DNA from: Microbacterium sp. TPD7012 | GTDB taxonomy: Bacteria > Actinomycetota > Actinomycetes > Actinomycetales > Microbacteriaceae | NCBI RefSeq assembly: GCF_003075395.1 | Contig: NZ_QDFV01000003.1 | Location: forward strand, 496,685 to 560,684 | DNA length: 64,000 nucleotides | Reading direction: 5' to 3' | Part shown: positions 25,484 through 34,743 of the stretch, in pieces | Numbering within the stretch: the first letter of the stretch is position 1 | Layout of the letters: every line of letters starts with the position of its first letter | Made by a program: the position numbers and the translations under genes | Notes under the pieces: model-generated | Database searches by the model: none | What the model saw: the letters and a program-made list of their open reading frames with translations, nothing else | Told to the model about the DNA's origin: nothing

Positions 25484-26479
25484 TTCGTGCGCGTCGACGA
25501 CGCGGGCGATGGTGTCGACGATGCCGAGGAACGACAGGCGCCCCTCGTGGAAGGCGTCGACGGCCTGCTCGTTGGCGGCGTTGTAGACCGCGGGGAAGGT
25601 CGCGCCGGCTCGCCCGACGGCCTTCGCGAGTGCGACCGACGGGAAGGCCGCGGCGTCCAGAGGCTCGAAGGTCCACGAGGAGGCCGTCGTCCAGTCCAGG
25701 GGACGTCCGACTCCGCCGACACGGTGCGGCCAGTCGAGGCCCAGCGAGATGGGCAGGCGCATGTCAGGCGGGGAAGCCTGCGCGATCGTCGAGCCGTCGA
25801 TGAACTCGACCATCGAATGGACGATGGACTGCGGATGGACCACGACGTCGATGTCGTCGTACGCGATGTCGAAGAGGAGATGTGCCTCGATGACCTCGAG
25901 CCCCTTGTTCACGAGGGTGGCGGAGTTCGTCGTGACCATGCGCCCCATGTCCCACGTCGGGTGCGCGAGCGCCTCCGCCGGGGTGACGTCTGCCAGCTCG
26001 GCGCGGCTGCGACCGCGGAACGGACCACCGGATGCCGTGACGACGAGCCGTCGCACCTCAGCATGCGTTCCCGCCCGGAGCGCCTGCGCCAGCGCGGAGT
26101 GCTCCGAGTCGACCGGCACGATCTGCCCGGGGGCCGCGGCCGCGAGCACGAGCTCGCCGCCGACGATGAGCGACTCCTTGTTCGCGAGAGCGAGGGTTCG
26201 TCCGGCCTTCAGCGCGGCGAGGGTCGAGCCGAGCCCGATCGAACCCGTGATCGCGTTGAGGACGACATCCGCCTCGACATCCCGCACGAGCTGCTCGGCC
26301 TCGACCGCGCCGAGGGCCGTGTCCTCGACCTGGAACTGCGCCGCCTGAGCCGCGAGCATCTCCGCGTTCGATCCGGCGGCGAGGCCGACGAGTTCGAAGC
26401 GCCGAGGATTCGCGCGGATCACATCCAGCGCCTGCGTTCCGATGGAGCCGGTGGAGCCGAGGACGATGATGCGACGCAT
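25397..26479 (-). CDS. dxr: 1-deoxy-D-xylulose 5-phosphate reductoisomerase
   Basis: The 360-residue enzyme makes MEP from DXP with NADPH, the first committed step of the MEP isoprenoid pathway. The Rossmann start [43 protein letters not shown] (metal and substrate acids) and [13 protein letters not shown] are all present. The C-terminal helical domain is complete. The ATG at 26479 follows TAGGCT (26491-26486) by 6 nt. The stop at 25397 lies at the junction with the 89-bp repeat, so the gene is intact despite the islet. Confidence 0.97.
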   Translation of the reverse strand: MRRIIVLGSTGSIGTQALDVIRANPRRFELVGLAAGSNAEMLAAQAAQFQVEDTALGAVEAEQLVRDVEADVVLNAITGSIGLGSTLAALKAGRTLALANKESLIVGGELVLAAAAPGQIVPVDSEHSALAQALRAGTHAEVRRLVVTASGGPFRGRSRAELADVTPAEALAHPTWDMGRMVTTNSATLVNKGLEVIEAHLLFDIAYDDIDVVVHPQSIVHSMVEFIDGSTIAQASPPDMRLPISLGLDWPHRVGGVGRPLDWTTASSWTFEPLDAAAFPSVALAKAVGRAGATFPAVYNAANEQAVDAFHEGRLSFLGIVDTIARVVDAHEPPDALTVESLAAAESWARQTADRLIAAA

Positions 26480-26485
26480 GACGCC

Positions 26486-26491
26486 AGCCTA
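26486..26491 (-). promoter_or_regulatory. -10 box TAGGCT of dxr, leaderless type
   Basis: TAGGCT on the minus strand is separated by GGCGTC (6 nt) from the ATG of dxr. Confidence 0.55.
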
Positions 26492-26510
26492 GGACACGCG
26501 CCCGCCGCGA

Positions 26511-27473
26511 CTACTGCTGCGGCTGGACGGGCGTGGTGGCGAGGATGTCGACGACGAAGACGAGGCTCTCCTTCTGGAGCTCATGCCCCTCGTTCGCGCC
26601 GTAGCCGTCAGCCGGCGGCATCACGACGACGACCTGCGAGCCGACCTTCTGGCCCTCGAGAGCCTTCCGGAAGCCGGCGACGACACCGGTGGTCTGGAAC
26701 TGCGCCGGCGCCGCGTCGCGGCTCCAGCTCGAGTCGAACTCGCTGCCGTCGGACCACTTCACGCCGAGGTACTGCACCACGACCAGGTCACCGGAGGCGA
26801 CCGTTGCACCGTCGCCCTGCTTGAGGACCGCGACCTTGGTCTCGGTGGGCGCGTCCCCGTCGGGGATCGTCACGGTCGGCTTCCCGGCCTTGTCGAGCTC
26901 GACGGCGGGCATGCCGGGGGTCGGATCGACAGGGGTGCCCGTCGCGACCTCGGGGAGGTGCTCGACGGCCTCGGCGTAGACGACCTTGCTGGTCCCTCCC
27001 TCGCCGAAGACATTGCCCGGGAGCGCGAGAACGATGCGCGATCCGACCGGCTCGCACTCGAGAGCGGCGACGAACAACGAGGACTGGTCAGTGTCGAGCA
27101 AGATGGGCAGCAGACCCTCGTCACCGCGTGCCGACGAGTCGAGGACCTCACCCGTCGCGGCCTCGATGATCTGATACTGCACGGACACGAGGTCACCCAC
27201 CCCGATGTCCTCGCCGTCGCCCGCGCTCACCACGGTACGCTCGACGCCCGCGAAGGCGGCGTCGGCCGGCACGGTGATCTTGGTATCGGCACCCTCGCCG
27301 TCGACGACCACCGCATCGGAGGTGTCGCCCGGCTGCGCGTCCAGCGCGCAGGAGCTCGACGCCGTGGGATCGGGCGTGCTCGAACTCTCCGGGGCACCGC
27401 TGCCGGAGCAGCCTGCCAGCAGAAGGGTCGCCGCAGCGACGGTGGACAGGATGACGAGCGGACGCTTGCGCAC
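26511..27473 (-). CDS. Lipoprotein with two FKBP-type peptidyl-prolyl isomerase domains
   Basis: The 320-residue protein is a predicted lipoprotein: the signal peptide ends in LLLAGC, the lipidated Cys being about residue 22. After a Ser/Thr/Pro linker come two FKBP-like domains, at about 85-175 (DLVSVQYQIIEAATGEVLDSS) and about 225-315 (DLVVVQYLGVKWSDGSEFDSSW, GYGANEGHELQKESLVFVVDI). The second is closest to active FKBPs; the first is more divergent. It probably folds proteins outside the membrane. The GTG at 27473 has GAGG 7 nt upstream. Confidence 0.88.
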   Translation of the reverse strand: MRKRPLVILSTVAAATLLLAGCSGSGAPESSSTPDPTASSSCALDAQPGDTSDAVVVDGEGADTKITVPADAAFAGVERTVVSAGDGEDIGVGDLVSVQYQIIEAATGEVLDSSARGDEGLLPILLDTDQSSLFVAALECEPVGSRIVLALPGNVFGEGGTSKVVYAEAVEHLPEVATGTPVDPTPGMPAVELDKAGKPTVTIPDGDAPTETKVAVLKQGDGATVASGDLVVVQYLGVKWSDGSEFDSSWSRDAAPAQFQTTGVVAGFRKALEGQKVGSQVVVVMPPADGYGANEGHELQKESLVFVVDILATTPVQPQQ

Positions 27474-27584
27474 AGGGAGACCTCAAGATCGCGGGCGGGA
27501 CACTCCATCCTCCCCCATCCCCCTTTGCCCGCGCTGGGAGGCGCGGCGCGATTCTTCATTCCCGCGATGGCATGGATCCGGGAG

Positions 27585-27590
27585 TAACCT
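27585..27590 (+). promoter_or_regulatory. -10 box TAACCT of the acyltransferase gene, leaderless type
   Basis: TAACCT is followed by GCTCTG (6 nt) and the ATG at 27597; no Shine-Dalgarno is present. Confidence 0.5.
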
Positions 27591-27596
27591 GCTCTG

Positions 27597-28394
27597 ATGA
27601 CCTCTGAGCAGTCCGTCGAGCCCGAAGCCTCGTCAGAAGAGATTCCGGCCTCAGAGGAATCAGCGAAACCGCGCCACGCCGGATTCGCCTACCGGCTCGG
27701 ACGCGGGCTCATCACGCCGCTGGCCCGCCTGGTCTACCGGCCGCGGATCGAAGGCCGTGAGAACGTTCCGCTGAGCGGACCCGTGATCTTCGCGAGCAAT
27801 CACCTCTCTTTCATCGACTCGATCGCCATCCCGGTCGCCGCTCCGCGACCCGTGCACTTCCTGGCGAAGTCGACCTACTTCGAGGGCACGGGCTTCCAGG
27901 GCTGGATGAGCAAGACGTTCTTCCAATCGATCGGTGCGATCCCGGTTCGCCGAGGCGCCGGGCAGGCAGCGCTCGATGCGCTCGACCTGCAGCGCCAGCT
28001 CCTGGATGAGGGCCTCGCGGTCGCGCTCTATCCGGAGGGCACCCGCTCCACCGACGGCCGCCTGTACAAGGGCCGCACGGGCGTGGCGTTCCTCGCTCTC
28101 CAGACGGGCGCACCGGTCGTACCCGTCGGCCTGATCGGAACCGACAAGGTGATGCCGGTCGGCGCGAAGGTCCCCACCATCTCCGAGCGGATCACGGTGC
28201 GGTTCGGCGAACCGCTCGACCTGTCCCCGCACGGGCCCGCGACGAGCGGACGAGCACGTCGACTCGCGACCGACGACATCATGGCAGCGATCCACGCCCT
28301 CTCGGGCCAGGAGCTCGCAGGCGCCTACAACGAGGCTCCGGCGCAGGGAGCCATCGAGAAGATCAAGCAGGCGCTGCCGCACGAACGACGCTGA
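27597..28394 (+). CDS. 1-acyl-sn-glycerol-3-phosphate acyltransferase (PlsC-like)
   Basis: The 265-residue membrane-associated enzyme transfers an acyl chain to lysophosphatidic acid or a related lipid. The catalytic NHLSFIDS (HX4D, about residue 63) and the phosphate-binding VALYPEGTRSTDGRLY (about 145) are both intact. An acidic Glu/Ser-rich N-terminus of about 20 residues precedes a basic segment. Which acyl acceptor it uses is not shown by sequence. The start follows a -10 box by 6 nt. Confidence 0.87.
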   Translation: MTSEQSVEPEASSEEIPASEESAKPRHAGFAYRLGRGLITPLARLVYRPRIEGRENVPLSGPVIFASNHLSFIDSIAIPVAAPRPVHFLAKSTYFEGTGFQGWMSKTFFQSIGAIPVRRGAGQAALDALDLQRQLLDEGLAVALYPEGTRSTDGRLYKGRTGVAFLALQTGAPVVPVGLIGTDKVMPVGAKVPTISERITVRFGEPLDLSPHGPATSGRARRLATDDIMAAIHALSGQELAGAYNEAPAQGAIEKIKQALPHERR

Positions 28395-28411
28395 CGCGAC
28401 GCCGCCGCGCG

Positions 28412-28912
28412 CTACGACGCGAGCGCGGTGACCGTCGCCTCGTGCCGCACCGGGAAGTTCATCGAGTTCGCGATGAAGCACCACTCGTTCGCCTGCGCGT
28501 GGGCGCGCTCGGCAGCGTCGATCATCGACGCCTCGGCGACGACGACCTCCGGCCGCAGCAGGACCTCGACGAAGGCTCCTCCGCCCGCGCCGTTCTCGCG
28601 CATCATCCCGCTCGCCTGATCGCGGTAGGACACGACGACGACGCCGGCCGTCACGCAGGCATGGAGGTACGACAGCAGGTGGCATTCGGACAGCGATGCC
28701 AGCAGCAGATCCTCAGGGTTCCATCGTGAGGGATCGCCGCGGAACGGCTTGTCGGACGAGGCGAGGAGCTCGGGCTTCCCGTCGACCTCGATCGTGACGT
28801 CGCGGCGATAGTCGCGATAGCCGCTGGTCCCGCTGCCGGTGTTCCCGGTCCAGGTGGACGTGAGGGCGTAACGGTGCTCGCCGAGGGCGCGGGGGGTCGA
28901 CTGCTCTGCCAT
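28412..28912 (-). CDS. OsmC family protein
   Basis: The 166-residue protein has the OsmC/Ohr fold with two redox cysteines: one in SLSECHLLSYLHACV (which contains Cys-x10-Cys in the central helix) and a further Cys in NEWCFIAN near the C-terminus. DKPFRGDPSRWNPEDLLLAS is the usual entry to the helix. Relatives reduce organic hydroperoxides using lipoyl or low-molecular thiols. The ATG at 28912 follows a CAGACT sequence by 6 nt, a weak leaderless promoter. Whether it is Ohr- or OsmC-like in substrate is open. Confidence 0.82.
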   Translation of the reverse strand: MAEQSTPRALGEHRYALTSTWTGNTGSGTSGYRDYRRDVTIEVDGKPELLASSDKPFRGDPSRWNPEDLLLASLSECHLLSYLHACVTAGVVVVSYRDQASGMMRENGAGGGAFVEVLLRPEVVVAEASMIDAAERAHAQANEWCFIANSMNFPVRHEATVTALAS

Positions 28913-28948
28913 ACGTCAAGTCTGCCAGGGCCCGGCGGGACGCGGCGT

Positions 28949-28954
28949 TAGGAT
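28949..28954 (+). promoter_or_regulatory. -10 box TAGGAT of the asparaginase gene, leaderless type
   Basis: TAGGAT is followed by CGAGAG (6 nt) and the GTG at 28961. Confidence 0.5.
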
Positions 28955-28960
28955 CGAGAG

Positions 28961-29956
28961 GTGCTGGAGACTCTCACCGTTCAGGATGCCGTGGAACTCG
29001 CCGTCGTCGAACGCAGCGGGTTCGTCGAGTCCCGCCATGCGGGTGCCGCCGTCGTGCTGTCGCCCGACGGCGAGATCGTCGCACGCCACGGCAACGTCGA
29101 GGCGCTGATCCTTCCGCGTTCCAGCCTCAAGCCGCTGCAGGCCGTCGCCTGCATCACGGCGGGTGCCGTCCTGGAGGGCGAGCAGCTGGCACTCTCGACG
29201 GCCAGCCACACCGGGACCGATCGCCATGCCTCCGTGGTCCGCGACATCCTGACCGAGGGCGGTCTGACGGAGGACGACCTCGGCTGCCCCCCGGCCTGGC
29301 CGACGGACTCGGCGACGCGGGACGAACTCGTCCGCGAGCACGGCCAGACGGCGCGCGTGCGCATGAACTGCTCCGGCAAGCACGCCGCGATGCTCCGGGC
29401 CTGCGTGGCCACGGGCTGGTCGACCGACGGATACCTGGATCCCGCGCACCCGCTGCAGGCTCACATCCGCGAGGTCGTCGAGCGCCTCTCCGGCGAGAAG
29501 ATCGCGCACACGGCGATCGACGGCTGCGGAGCACCGGTGCACGCGCTCACGCTCACCGGACTCGCCCGCGCCATCCACCGGATCGGCACGGCTTCGGATC
29601 GCTCCCCGTTCGCGCTGCACCGTGTTGCCGGCTCTCTGGTGCGCGCGGTGCGGGAGAACCCGTGGACGATCGAGGGCCCCGGCCGTCCCGACACGATCGC
29701 GATCGAGAAGCTCGGGGTGTTCACCAAGGGCGGCGCCGAAGGCGTGATGGTGATGGTCGCCCCGAACGGCACCACGGTGGCGCTGAAGATGCTCGACGGC
29801 GCCCCGCGTGCCTCGACCGTCGTCGCCGCGACCCTGCTGGCTCGCGCCGGCGGTCTGAGCGATGCCGACGTCGCAACTCTCCAGGCGGCTCTTCCGCTCG
29901 AGGTCCTCGGTGGCGGCGGCGTGGTCGGCAGCATCCGACCGGGTAGCGGCATCTGA
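28961..29956 (+). CDS. Asparaginase (AnsA/thermolabile L-asparaginase family)
   Basis: The 331-residue protein belongs to the asparaginase family found in actinobacteria and rhizobia (pfam06089), unrelated to the E. coli type. Conserved blocks are LILPRSSLKPLQAVA, STASHTGTDRHASVV, RMNCSGKHAAMLRACV and AIDGCGAPVHALTL; Ser/Lys and Cys residues of the active site fall in these blocks. It would hydrolyse asparagine to aspartate and ammonia in the cytoplasm, as no signal peptide is present. The start is the GTG at 28961, set by the -10 box 6 nt upstream. Confidence 0.88.
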   Translation: MLETLTVQDAVELAVVERSGFVESRHAGAAVVLSPDGEIVARHGNVEALILPRSSLKPLQAVACITAGAVLEGEQLALSTASHTGTDRHASVVRDILTEGGLTEDDLGCPPAWPTDSATRDELVREHGQTARVRMNCSGKHAAMLRACVATGWSTDGYLDPAHPLQAHIREVVERLSGEKIAHTAIDGCGAPVHALTLTGLARAIHRIGTASDRSPFALHRVAGSLVRAVRENPWTIEGPGRPDTIAIEKLGVFTKGGAEGVMVMVAPNGTTVALKMLDGAPRASTVVAATLLARAGGLSDADVATLQAALPLEVLGGGGVVGSIRPGSGI

Positions 29957-29980
29957 CCCACCCCGGGTCGGCACCCTCTC

Positions 29981-32722
29981 TCACCCCGGCGTGAGCGCCG
30001 GAACGATGACGCGCCGCGGCGACCCAGCCCCGCGCACCGACCACGCACGACCGGCGTGCGGACGCGCGAAGGGCGGAAGCTCGCGGACGCCTGCGAGCTG
30101 ACGGAGATCCGTCGGCTGCTCGGCGCGGATGAGGATCTCCCCTTCGGCGCGGATGCGCTGCCAGACCGACCAGCTGCGCTGCCAGGTCTCCGCGTCCGCG
30201 ACGAGGATGCACGAGGCGGACGGACGGAGCCTCTCCGCATCGGGCAGGAGCACCTCGCAGTCGGGGTGAGCGATCTGCAGCCGCGCGACGATCTCCGGGG
30301 CGCCCGTGCTCACCACCGCGGTGATGCTCGCCGCCGGGACCCACGCCGGAGGCACTGCCTCCGCGGAGATGGCGACCGCGTGCTCCTCGACCCACGCGAA
30401 CTGGACCTCACGCCCGCCCAGCGTCGCGCGGCCGGCGATGCGATCGCGGACGAACCCCGACGGCTCGCCTCCGGCGGCGATGTGCTCGACGCGGCTCGGC
30501 ATCCGCAGCAGAGCCCTCCGCGGAAGCGCGTCGAGAAGGCGCCCCACCGGACCTGTCGCACGCGCCGCAGTCATCACGACGGTTGCGCCTCCGCCCGCCC
30601 TCAGGACCTGTTCCCAGCGCTGGGCGAGCTGCTGCGCGTGCTCGGACGGCAGTCCGGCGAGAAGGACGTCCACATCGTCGCACAGCACCACAGCGGGCAG
30701 CGGTTCGCCGCCGGTCGCCCAGGCCGTGACGAGATCCCAGGCGTGCTCGGGATCGGACGGCACCCATCGTGCATCGGCGCGCTGCGCCGCGATCGTGCGC
30801 AGCGCCGCGGTTCGCCCCGACCCCGGAGCGCCCAGGATGGACAGGCCCCGCTCCGGCCCGGGGTGCAGCACCTCCAGGGGCTGGGACTGCCGCTCGGGAG
30901 CGTCGGCCCGTCCGAGGACGACCTGTCCCGCCGGGAGAGCCGCGGCGGGTCCGGTGAGATCGCTGAGCGGGATACGGCCGGGGAGCGAAGCAAGCCAGGG
31001 GCTGCGCGGCCGGTCGACGGCTGCCCACCGCATCCCCACGCGCCGCAGGTCCGACGCGCCGGTGAGGGCGACACGCAGCGCGACCGGAGCGTGATCCTCG
31101 GGGCGGCGCACCAGGGCGACACCGCGTGAGCCCGCGCCGCCCGGGAGCTCGGCGGCGGCATCCGTGCCGATCACGAGCCTGCTGTCGGCGGCGTCTCCGA
31201 CCCGCAGGCTGATCCGCAGAGGGCAGTTCGCCGCGAGGGCGTCGCGGACCACCCCTGCGGCGCGTTGGGTGCCGAGGATGAGGTGCATGCCCAGCGCCCG
31301 ACCACGCGCGGCGACGTCGGTGAAGACGGCACCGAGATCCGGATGCTCCTGCAGGAGAGCCGCGAACTCGTCGACCACGATGATCAGTCGGGGCATCGCC
31401 ACGTCGCGCACGTCTCTGGCGCCCGCGGCCGCGAGCACCGCCTCCCGGTGCCGCAGCTCCGCGGTCAGACTCGACACGCCTCGTCGCGCGCCCTCGTCGT
31501 CGAGATCGGTGATGACGGCCGCGACCTGTCGGAGCTCTCTCAGCGGCTCGAAGGCCGTGCCTCCCTTGAAGTCCGCGAGCACGAACGTCACGCGGTCGGG
31601 GCCGTTGGACGCGGCGATCGCGGTCACCCAGGTCACGAGGAGCTCGCTCTTCCCCGTCCCTGTCGTGCCGGTGACGATCGCATGCGGCCCGTCCTCCACG
31701 ATGTCGACCACGATGTCCTCGTGGGCGCTCCGTCCGATGACCGCGGGAAGTCCGTGGTCGCCCGGTGACTGCGCGAGTTCGCGCATGCCTACGGACACCG
31801 GCAGCATGTCGGCGTCCCGATGCTCCTCCCGGCATTCCCCGGCGACCGCCTGCGCCTGCGCGAGCGAGAGGCATTCCACGGCGACGTCCGCGATGCCTCG
31901 CGGCGTCCGCAGCGTCGCCGACCCCGGCTCCGCGACGTCGATCACGGTCGTGATGCCGTCGGGCACCTCGCCTCCCGCCTGAGTCAGCCAGACGACCGCA
32001 TCCGCATCGACCCGTGGGCCGCTCGACGCCGCGACGCCGATCCGGAATCCGCTCCGTCGTGCGCGCAGCGCGTGCGGCAGCGACTCGAGTCCCCAGCGCG
32101 CGAGATCGTCGCCGACGAGCGAGAGCTGAGCCGCACCGAATCGCAGACACAGCTGCACGACGACGGCCCGGGCCACCGCGGCCGTCAGCGCCTCCGGTCC
32201 GCGCAGACAGATGCCCCGTCCGAGCGGAACCGCGAGCGGCGCATCGTGCAGCGTCGCCGACCGCTCCCGGAAGTCGCGCGTGCGTGCATCGTCTCCCCCA
32301 CCGCAGCGGATGCCGCTCGGCACCCTTCCCCTGCCCACCACGAGCGAACTCGACTCGTCCGGCGGGTGCGCGCCGCGCAGCGGCGGCTGGACGAGGCATG
32401 ACGCGGCATCAGGATCCTGGAGCCATCGTGCCGCGCGCTCCTCGCGCTGCCGGCGCTCCAGCCCGGCTTCGGCCTCGGCCCATGCCGCTGCGGCCTCCGC
32501 AGCGTTCCGGCGCCGGTCCCGGCGTCGGCTCCGCGCCGCGTCGGCGAGAGAAGCGACCAGCATCAGAGGTCCCAGTGCGGCGAAGCAGAGGGCGAACAGA
32601 GAACCGGTGACCAGCCAGAGCACCACGCCGGCCGCGACGGGGACGATCGCCGCCATGAACGGCAGAGCGGGCCTCCGTGGCGAAGGCGGCGCAGCAGGGA
32701 GCGTGATCGGAAAGGAGTCCAT
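29981..32722 (-). CDS. FtsK/SpoIIIE-type ATPase (EccC/EssC-like)
   Basis: The 913-residue protein has two membrane helices near the N-terminus (about 20-60), a basic coiled segment, then an FtsK/SpoIIIE ATPase with Walker A GTTGTGKSE (352-360) and Walker B RLIIVVDEF (445-453). A second ATPase-like domain has only a degenerate P-loop GAPGSGRT (631-638). This layout is that of type VII secretion motors rather than chromosome translocase FtsK (no gamma domain is seen). No WXG100, EccB or EccD genes are near. It is followed upstream by a PP2C phosphatase gene on the same strand. The function is inferred only by family. Confidence 0.78.
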   Translation of the reverse strand: MDSFPITLPAAPPSPRRPALPFMAAIVPVAAGVVLWLVTGSLFALCFAALGPLMLVASLADAARSRRRDRRRNAAEAAAAWAEAEAGLERRQREERAARWLQDPDAASCLVQPPLRGAHPPDESSSLVVGRGRVPSGIRCGGGDDARTRDFRERSATLHDAPLAVPLGRGICLRGPEALTAAVARAVVVQLCLRFGAAQLSLVGDDLARWGLESLPHALRARRSGFRIGVAASSGPRVDADAVVWLTQAGGEVPDGITTVIDVAEPGSATLRTPRGIADVAVECLSLAQAQAVAGECREEHRDADMLPVSVGMRELAQSPGDHGLPAVIGRSAHEDIVVDIVEDGPHAIVTGTTGTGKSELLVTWVTAIAASNGPDRVTFVLADFKGGTAFEPLRELRQVAAVITDLDDEGARRGVSSLTAELRHREAVLAAAGARDVRDVAMPRLIIVVDEFAALLQEHPDLGAVFTDVAARGRALGMHLILGTQRAAGVVRDALAANCPLRISLRVGDAADSRLVIGTDAAAELPGGAGSRGVALVRRPEDHAPVALRVALTGASDLRRVGMRWAAVDRPRSPWLASLPGRIPLSDLTGPAAALPAGQVVLGRADAPERQSQPLEVLHPGPERGLSILGAPGSGRTAALRTIAAQRADARWVPSDPEHAWDLVTAWATGGEPLPAVVLCDDVDVLLAGLPSEHAQQLAQRWEQVLRAGGGATVVMTAARATGPVGRLLDALPRRALLRMPSRVEHIAAGGEPSGFVRDRIAGRATLGGREVQFAWVEEHAVAISAEAVPPAWVPAASITAVVSTGAPEIVARLQIAHPDCEVLLPDAERLRPSASCILVADAETWQRSWSVWQRIRAEGEILIRAEQPTDLRQLAGVRELPPFARPHAGRAWSVRGAGSPRRVIVPALTPG

Positions 32723-32781
32723 GCACCTCAGTGCACAGCATGGCGCATCTGGAGAGGATGCTGTCCACAGGAGTGGAGCGG

Positions 32782-33582
32782 TTACTCCGCGGACTCGTCC
32801 TCTGTGGAGAGCGAGTCGTCCTCGCCGCTCACCTGAACGATGACCAGCGTGACGTTGTCGCGTCCGCCGTTCTCCAGCGCTGCGGCGAGCATCGCATCGA
32901 CGGCATCAGCGGGGTCGGCGTTCTCGCGCAGGAAGTGCTGGATCCCGTAGTCGGTCAGCTCCTTCGTGAGCCCGTCCGAGCAGATGACGAAGCGATCGCC
33001 CGCCCGCACATCGATCGTGAGGTAGTCCGGCGGGGTGAGCTCGCTCGCACCGACGGCACGCGTGATGACGTTGCTGTACGGGTGCCCCTCGGCCTCCTCC
33101 GGACTGAGCTTGCCCGCCGTGATGAGCTCCTGCACGACGGAGTGGTCCGTCGTCACCTGCACGAGCCGGTCGTCACGGAGCAGGTAGACGCGGGAGTCGC
33201 CGATGTTGAGCGAGACCCACTGCGGCTCGTCCCCCGCGACGTCGAGGAAGACGCCGGTGAGCGTGGTGCCGGTGCCCTCGTCGGTCGTCTCCGGGTGATC
33301 GGCGATGTCGGCCACGGCCAGCTCGAGAGCGTTCTCGATCGCAGCCCTGTCGACCTCGCCCGACTCGACGACCGCTTCGAGCCTCGCGACGGTGCTGCGG
33401 CTGGCGATCTCTCCCCCGGCATGACCGCCCATGCCGTCGGCGACGATGAACAGCGGGTACTCCGCAAGGAACGCGTCCTGGTTCGTCTCACGACGACGTC
33501 CCAGGTCGGTGACGCCTGCCCACGAGAGCAGCAGCGGGCGCTGCGCGATCGTGATGCTGCGCGTCTTCGTCGTCTCAGCCAC
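32782..33582 (-). CDS. PP2C-type serine/threonine protein phosphatase
   Basis: The 266-residue phosphatase removes phosphate from Ser/Thr using two metal ions. The motifs TNQDAFLAEYPLFIVADGMGGHAGGE, GTTLTGVFLD, LNIGDSRVYLLRD, VITRAVGA, FVICSDGLTKELTD and GGRDNVTLVIV appear in order, so it is a complete PstP-like catalytic domain without a membrane segment. The C-terminus is acidic. The GTG at 33582 has GGAGG 6 nt upstream. It is transcribed towards the FtsK-like gene 59 bp away; no kinase gene is in the window. Confidence 0.92.
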   Translation of the reverse strand: MAETTKTRSITIAQRPLLLSWAGVTDLGRRRETNQDAFLAEYPLFIVADGMGGHAGGEIASRSTVARLEAVVESGEVDRAAIENALELAVADIADHPETTDEGTGTTLTGVFLDVAGDEPQWVSLNIGDSRVYLLRDDRLVQVTTDHSVVQELITAGKLSPEEAEGHPYSNVITRAVGASELTPPDYLTIDVRAGDRFVICSDGLTKELTDYGIQHFLRENADPADAVDAMLAAALENGGRDNVTLVIVQVSGEDDSLSTEDESAE

Positions 33583-33661
33583 GTGCTGCCTCCGATGGAC
33601 CTGCGGCGGATCGGGCGAGCGCAGGATACTCACACATCGTAGTGGAACTCCGGTTCCCGGC

Positions 33662-34645
33662 TCATACCCGGGCACCCGGGTCTTCGGGCAGCGGGAACAG
33701 CCTGTCGATGGTCTCGCGGTCGGCGGCGTCGGGGCGCCAGGCGTCTCCCGCAAGGGCGTTCGCCTCGACCTGGGCCGCCGAGGTGGCACCGGCGATCACG
33801 CTCGAGACGACGGGGTTGGAGAGGAGCCAGCCGAACGACGCCTGCAGCATCGTGATGCCTCGTTCGTCGCAGAACCCGCGGAACTCCTCGATGGCAGCCC
33901 ACGGCGCGTTCTCCCACACGTGGCGACGACTCGACATGATGCGGCTCGATGCGGGGCCGCCTTCCCGGGTGAACTTGCCCGTCAGCAGCCCGTTGTGCAG
34001 CGGGAAGAACGGGAAGAACCCGAGCCCATAGCGCTCCACGGCGGGGAGCACCTCGCGTTCGGCCGCACGAGCGAGCAGCGAGTAGTGGTTCTGAGATGAG
34101 ATGAAGCGGCCCGTCGACCGCTCGCGTGCGGTGAACTCCGCCTCGGCGATCTGCCAGCCGGAGAAGTTCGAATGCCCGTAGTAGCGGATCTTGCCTTCGC
34201 GAACGAGCTCATCGAGGGCATCCGTCGTCTCCGCGATCGGCGTCTCGGGATCGGGCAGGTGCAGCTGGTAGAGGTCGATCCAGTCCGTGCGCAGTCGGCG
34301 CAAGGACTCCTCCACTGCTCGACGGACGTATCGACGGGAACCACGGCCCGCGGGAAAGGCGTAGCCCATGTCGCGCTCGTGGCCGAACTTCGTCGCGAGC
34401 ACCACGCGGTCTCGGCGCCCTTCCAGGGCCTGTCCCATCAGGGTTTCGCTGGTGCCGGCGACAGCGCCGTACATGTCCGCCGTGTCGAGCAGCGTGATCC
34501 CGTTGGCGATCGCGGCATCGATGACCTCGCGGGTCCCGGTGAGCGTCTCGGTGGCGGTGCCGCTGCGTCCGAAGTTGTTGCAGCCGAGGCCCGTTGCCGA
34601 CACGAGCAGACCGGAGGCGCCCACCCGGCGCTGCGACATGACCAT
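33662..34645 (-). CDS. Aldo/keto reductase
   Basis: The 327-residue NADPH-dependent oxidoreductase has the AKR barrel with catalytic Asp/Tyr in LLDTADMYG (about 55-63), Lys in VVLATKFGHER (about 88) and His in YQLHLPD (about 132), plus the cofactor loop SSVIAGATSAAQVEANA. It looks like the YhdN/Tas-type group reducing aldehydes or ketones; the substrate is unknown. Start candidates are ATGs at 34645 and 34639; the first is chosen because TAACGT (34658-34653) is 7 nt upstream, a leaderless layout. A terminator hairpin separates it from the upstream gene. Confidence 0.87.
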   Translation of the reverse strand: MVMSQRRVGASGLLVSATGLGCNNFGRSGTATETLTGTREVIDAAIANGITLLDTADMYGAVAGTSETLMGQALEGRRDRVVLATKFGHERDMGYAFPAGRGSRRYVRRAVEESLRRLRTDWIDLYQLHLPDPETPIAETTDALDELVREGKIRYYGHSNFSGWQIAEAEFTARERSTGRFISSQNHYSLLARAAEREVLPAVERYGLGFFPFFPLHNGLLTGKFTREGGPASSRIMSSRRHVWENAPWAAIEEFRGFCDERGITMLQASFGWLLSNPVVSSVIAGATSAAQVEANALAGDAWRPDAADRETIDRLFPLPEDPGARV

Positions 34646-34652
34646 GGTCTCC

Positions 34653-34658
34653 ACGTTA
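34653..34658 (-). promoter_or_regulatory. -10 box TAACGT of the aldo/keto reductase gene
   Basis: TAACGT is followed by 7 nt (GGAGACC) and the ATG at 34645 on the minus strand. GGAG may also help the second ATG at 34639. Confidence 0.45.
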
Positions 34659-34701
34659 GCGCCCGTACCGTCGCTGTCGGCGCGGCCCACGGCGGGAACG
34701 G

Positions 34702-34735
34702 CACAGGGCCCCCGACCGAAGTCGAGGGCCCTGTG
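34702..34735 (-). terminator. Hairpin terminator after the small membrane protein gene
   Basis: A 15-bp stem with one mismatch (CACAGGGCCCCCGAC / GTCGAGGGCCCTGTG) closes a loop of 4-5 nt just downstream of the gene ending at 34744. No clear T-run follows, as often in high-GC genomes. Confidence 0.65.
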
Positions 34736-34743
34736 TCCGACGA

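Noticed and set aside
25143-25676. Minus-strand frame across the islet and the end of dxr
   Set aside because: It reads dxr in another frame and crosses the repeat; composition is typical of a shadow frame.
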